Part shown: piece after piece, positions 63,059-64,000 of the stretch
Numbering within the stretch: position 1 is the first letter of the stretch
Layout of the letters: each line of letters starts with the position of its first letter
DNA from: Sulfitobacter sp. JL08
Lineage (GTDB): Bacteria > Pseudomonadota > Alphaproteobacteria > Rhodobacterales > Rhodobacteraceae
Direction of reading: 5' to 3'
Length of the DNA stretch: 64,000 bases
Assembly (NCBI RefSeq): GCF_003352045.1
Contig: NZ_CP025815.1
Location: 372,001 to 436,000 of the forward strand
Program-made: the position numbers and the translations under genes
Notes under the pieces: generated by a model
What the model was told of the DNA's origin: nothing
Seen by the model: the letters and a program-made list of their open reading frames with translations, nothing else
Databases searched by the model: none

Positions 63059-63619
63059 ATGACCGATACAAATACTGATGAAGCCATCCGAATGCTGTTG
63101 CGCGAAACTGGGCACAGCACCTCCAAACAGCTTGAGTCGCGCAAGAAACTGCCACCGCTGATCGAACCCGAAGCGCAAGGCGTTGCAAAAGACAAAGAGG
63201 CGAAGCCCCGCAGCCGGATTTCCGCACTGGGCCTCAAGCCAAGACATTTTATTCTGATCGCGCTGGTGACAGCGGCGATTATGCGCCCGTGGCTGGTGTT
63301 GTGGGGCAGCCTGTTGTTCTTTGCTCTGGCGACTATCCTCTATTTCTCGCTTGGTCCGGATTTCTGGACCAACAAGATCACGCGCCTTTATCTCTGGTTG
63401 CTGCGCAAAAGCCCTGCGTCAGCTGAAAAAATCAGGCTTGCGGCGCGGCGCACCTCGCGCCGGATGGAAAAGATGCTTGAGAAACTGCCTGCGCGCTGGA
63501 CATCGGGGCTGTATCTGCCGGATTTCGATCCGCCAGCACAGCACGATCCGTTTGATGATCGTCCCGATCCGTTCGAGCGGCTGCAACAGGTGGCAAGCGA
63601 CGTCGAAAAAACAGCCTGA
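63059..63619 (+). CDS. Membrane protein of unknown function upstream of secE
   Basis: A 186-residue protein I do not recognise. A polar N-terminus of about 75 residues (TNTDEAIRMLLRETGHSTSKQLE) comes before two close hydrophobic segments (PRHFILIALVTAAIMRPWLVLWGSLLFFALATILYFSLG). A basic cytoplasmic-type helix (AEKIRLAARRTSRRMEKMLEKLPARW) and an Asp/Pro-rich tail (DFDPPAQHDPFDDRPDPFERL) end it. The ATG at 63059 has GGAG eight bases upstream. It lies between tRNA-Trp and secE and may be in the same transcript as secE. No domain or function can be assigned. Confidence 0.7.
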   Translation: MTDTNTDEAIRMLLRETGHSTSKQLESRKKLPPLIEPEAQGVAKDKEAKPRSRISALGLKPRHFILIALVTAAIMRPWLVLWGSLLFFALATILYFSLGPDFWTNKITRLYLWLLRKSPASAEKIRLAARRTSRRMEKMLEKLPARWTSGLYLPDFDPPAQHDPFDDRPDPFERLQQVASDVEKTA

Positions 63620-63772
63620 GTCCGGTTGCCCCGGGATCGTGTCCGGGTGACATTTGTGCCACCTGAACGAAGGGGAACGCGCCTGTCTGTCAGCCATTTC
63701 TGTTTTGCCGCCTTGAATTCGTCGCCGTCGCCGGTTACATGCGCCCCATCGCTAGCAGAAAGCATACCGAAA

Positions 63773-63970
63773 ATGGCCACGTCGAACCCGTTCCAGTTCC
63801 TTCAGCAAGTCCGCGCCGAGGTGTCCAAGGTTATTTGGCCAACCCGTCGCGAAGTGTTTCTGACCACGGTCATGGTTTTTATCATGGCGGCACTGACGGC
63901 TGTATTCTTTGCGCTGGTTGATCTGATCATTCGCGGCGGGCTTCAGACACTTCTGGGCTACTTCGGCTGA
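63773..63970 (+). CDS. secE: Preprotein translocase subunit SecE
   Basis: The essential small subunit of the SecYEG channel. The 65-residue single-helix form has the conserved amphipathic segment QQVRAEVSKVIWPTRREVFLTTVMVF, followed by the membrane helix and the LIIRGGLQTLLGYFG tail. The ATG at 63773 gives the standard alphaproteobacterial length; a longer in-frame extension upstream is not conserved in character. nusG is expected just beyond the end of the window. Confidence 0.96.
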   Translation: MATSNPFQFLQQVRAEVSKVIWPTRREVFLTTVMVFIMAALTAVFFALVDLIIRGGLQTLLGYFG

Positions 63971-64000
63971 TCCCGTTCTGGCAGGCGAAAAATGCCGTTG

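Noticed and set aside
1-64000. Mobile elements, prophage, CRISPR arrays or defence systems
   Set aside because: No transposase, integrase, phage structural gene, regularly spaced repeat array or known defence gene was seen; gene order is that of a core chromosome.

Overview
This window reads as a core chromosomal segment of an alphaproteobacterium of the Rhodobacteraceae, most likely the marine Roseobacter group. The signs are: F0 genes in the order atpI-atpB-atpE-atpF'-atpF without the F1 genes; pckA divergent from chvI-chvG, followed by hprK-rapZ-EIIA-HPr; rpoZ-rsh-DUF2062-pdxJ-acpS-lepB-rnc-era-DUF1491-recO in one run; tuf followed by tRNA-Trp and secE; and family markers such as DUF6473 and a 561-residue acyl-CoA dehydrogenase resembling methylsuccinyl-CoA dehydrogenase. 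Composition looks even and GC-rich. I see no insertion sequence, prophage, integrase, CRISPR array, toxin-antitoxin pair or defence island.

Layout. 0-6 kb: an acetyltransferase, ffh with a structured leader, azoreductase divergent from a LysR regulator, an EamA exporter, a universal stress protein and an ArsR regulator. 6.3-9.1 kb: the F0 sector of ATP synthase, with hairpins on both sides of the c-subunit gene. 9.1-20.6 kb: a FadR-type regulator with its probable operator, a lipoprotein, a HupE-like protein, smc, an MltB-type transglycosylase, cobD, a stand-alone receiver protein, a glutathionyl-hydroquinone reductase and a PatB-type C-S lyase. 20.7-23.7 kb: three tandem peptide deformylase paralogs (the third lacking key active-site residues), fmt and two 78-residue membrane proteins. 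23.7-28.2 kb: a TRIC-type channel, rnhA, a methyltransferase, DUF3429, ispH, a NYN nuclease-like protein and folK. 28.2-36.3 kb: the rpoZ to recO run, largely translationally coupled.

36.3-41 kb: a META lipoprotein, a TetR regulator with a perfect palindrome at its promoter, the Mcd-like dehydrogenase and pckA. 41.1-45.6 kb: ChvI/ChvG, then a short HPr kinase, RapZ, an EIIA of the mannose family and HPr, a regulatory rather than sugar-transporting phosphotransferase branch. 45.7-50.2 kb: an acyltransferase, 3-hydroxybutyryl-CoA dehydrogenase, DUF6473 and etfBA. 50.3-59.7 kb: a PduO-type corrinoid adenosyltransferase, a small twin-helix membrane protein, an SDR, an SH3 protein, parC overlapping a DUF898 gene by 155 bases, an M48 protease, a cytochrome P450 and a lipoprotein. 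59.8-64 kb: tuf, a DUF374 acyltransferase, a Vat-like acetyltransferase, tRNA-Trp, a membrane protein and secE.

Functional links. Mcd, the ETF subunits, 3-hydroxybutyryl-CoA dehydrogenase, PckA and the corrinoid genes (cobD, ATR) fit an acetyl-CoA-assimilating metabolism using the ethylmalonyl-CoA pathway and coenzyme B12; this is inference from gene content. The least ordinary items are the deformylase trio, the parC/DUF898 overlap, the receiver protein lacking its conserved lysine, the ffh leader and the hairpins around atpE. I did not find a convincing wholly new system; this is mostly housekeeping DNA.
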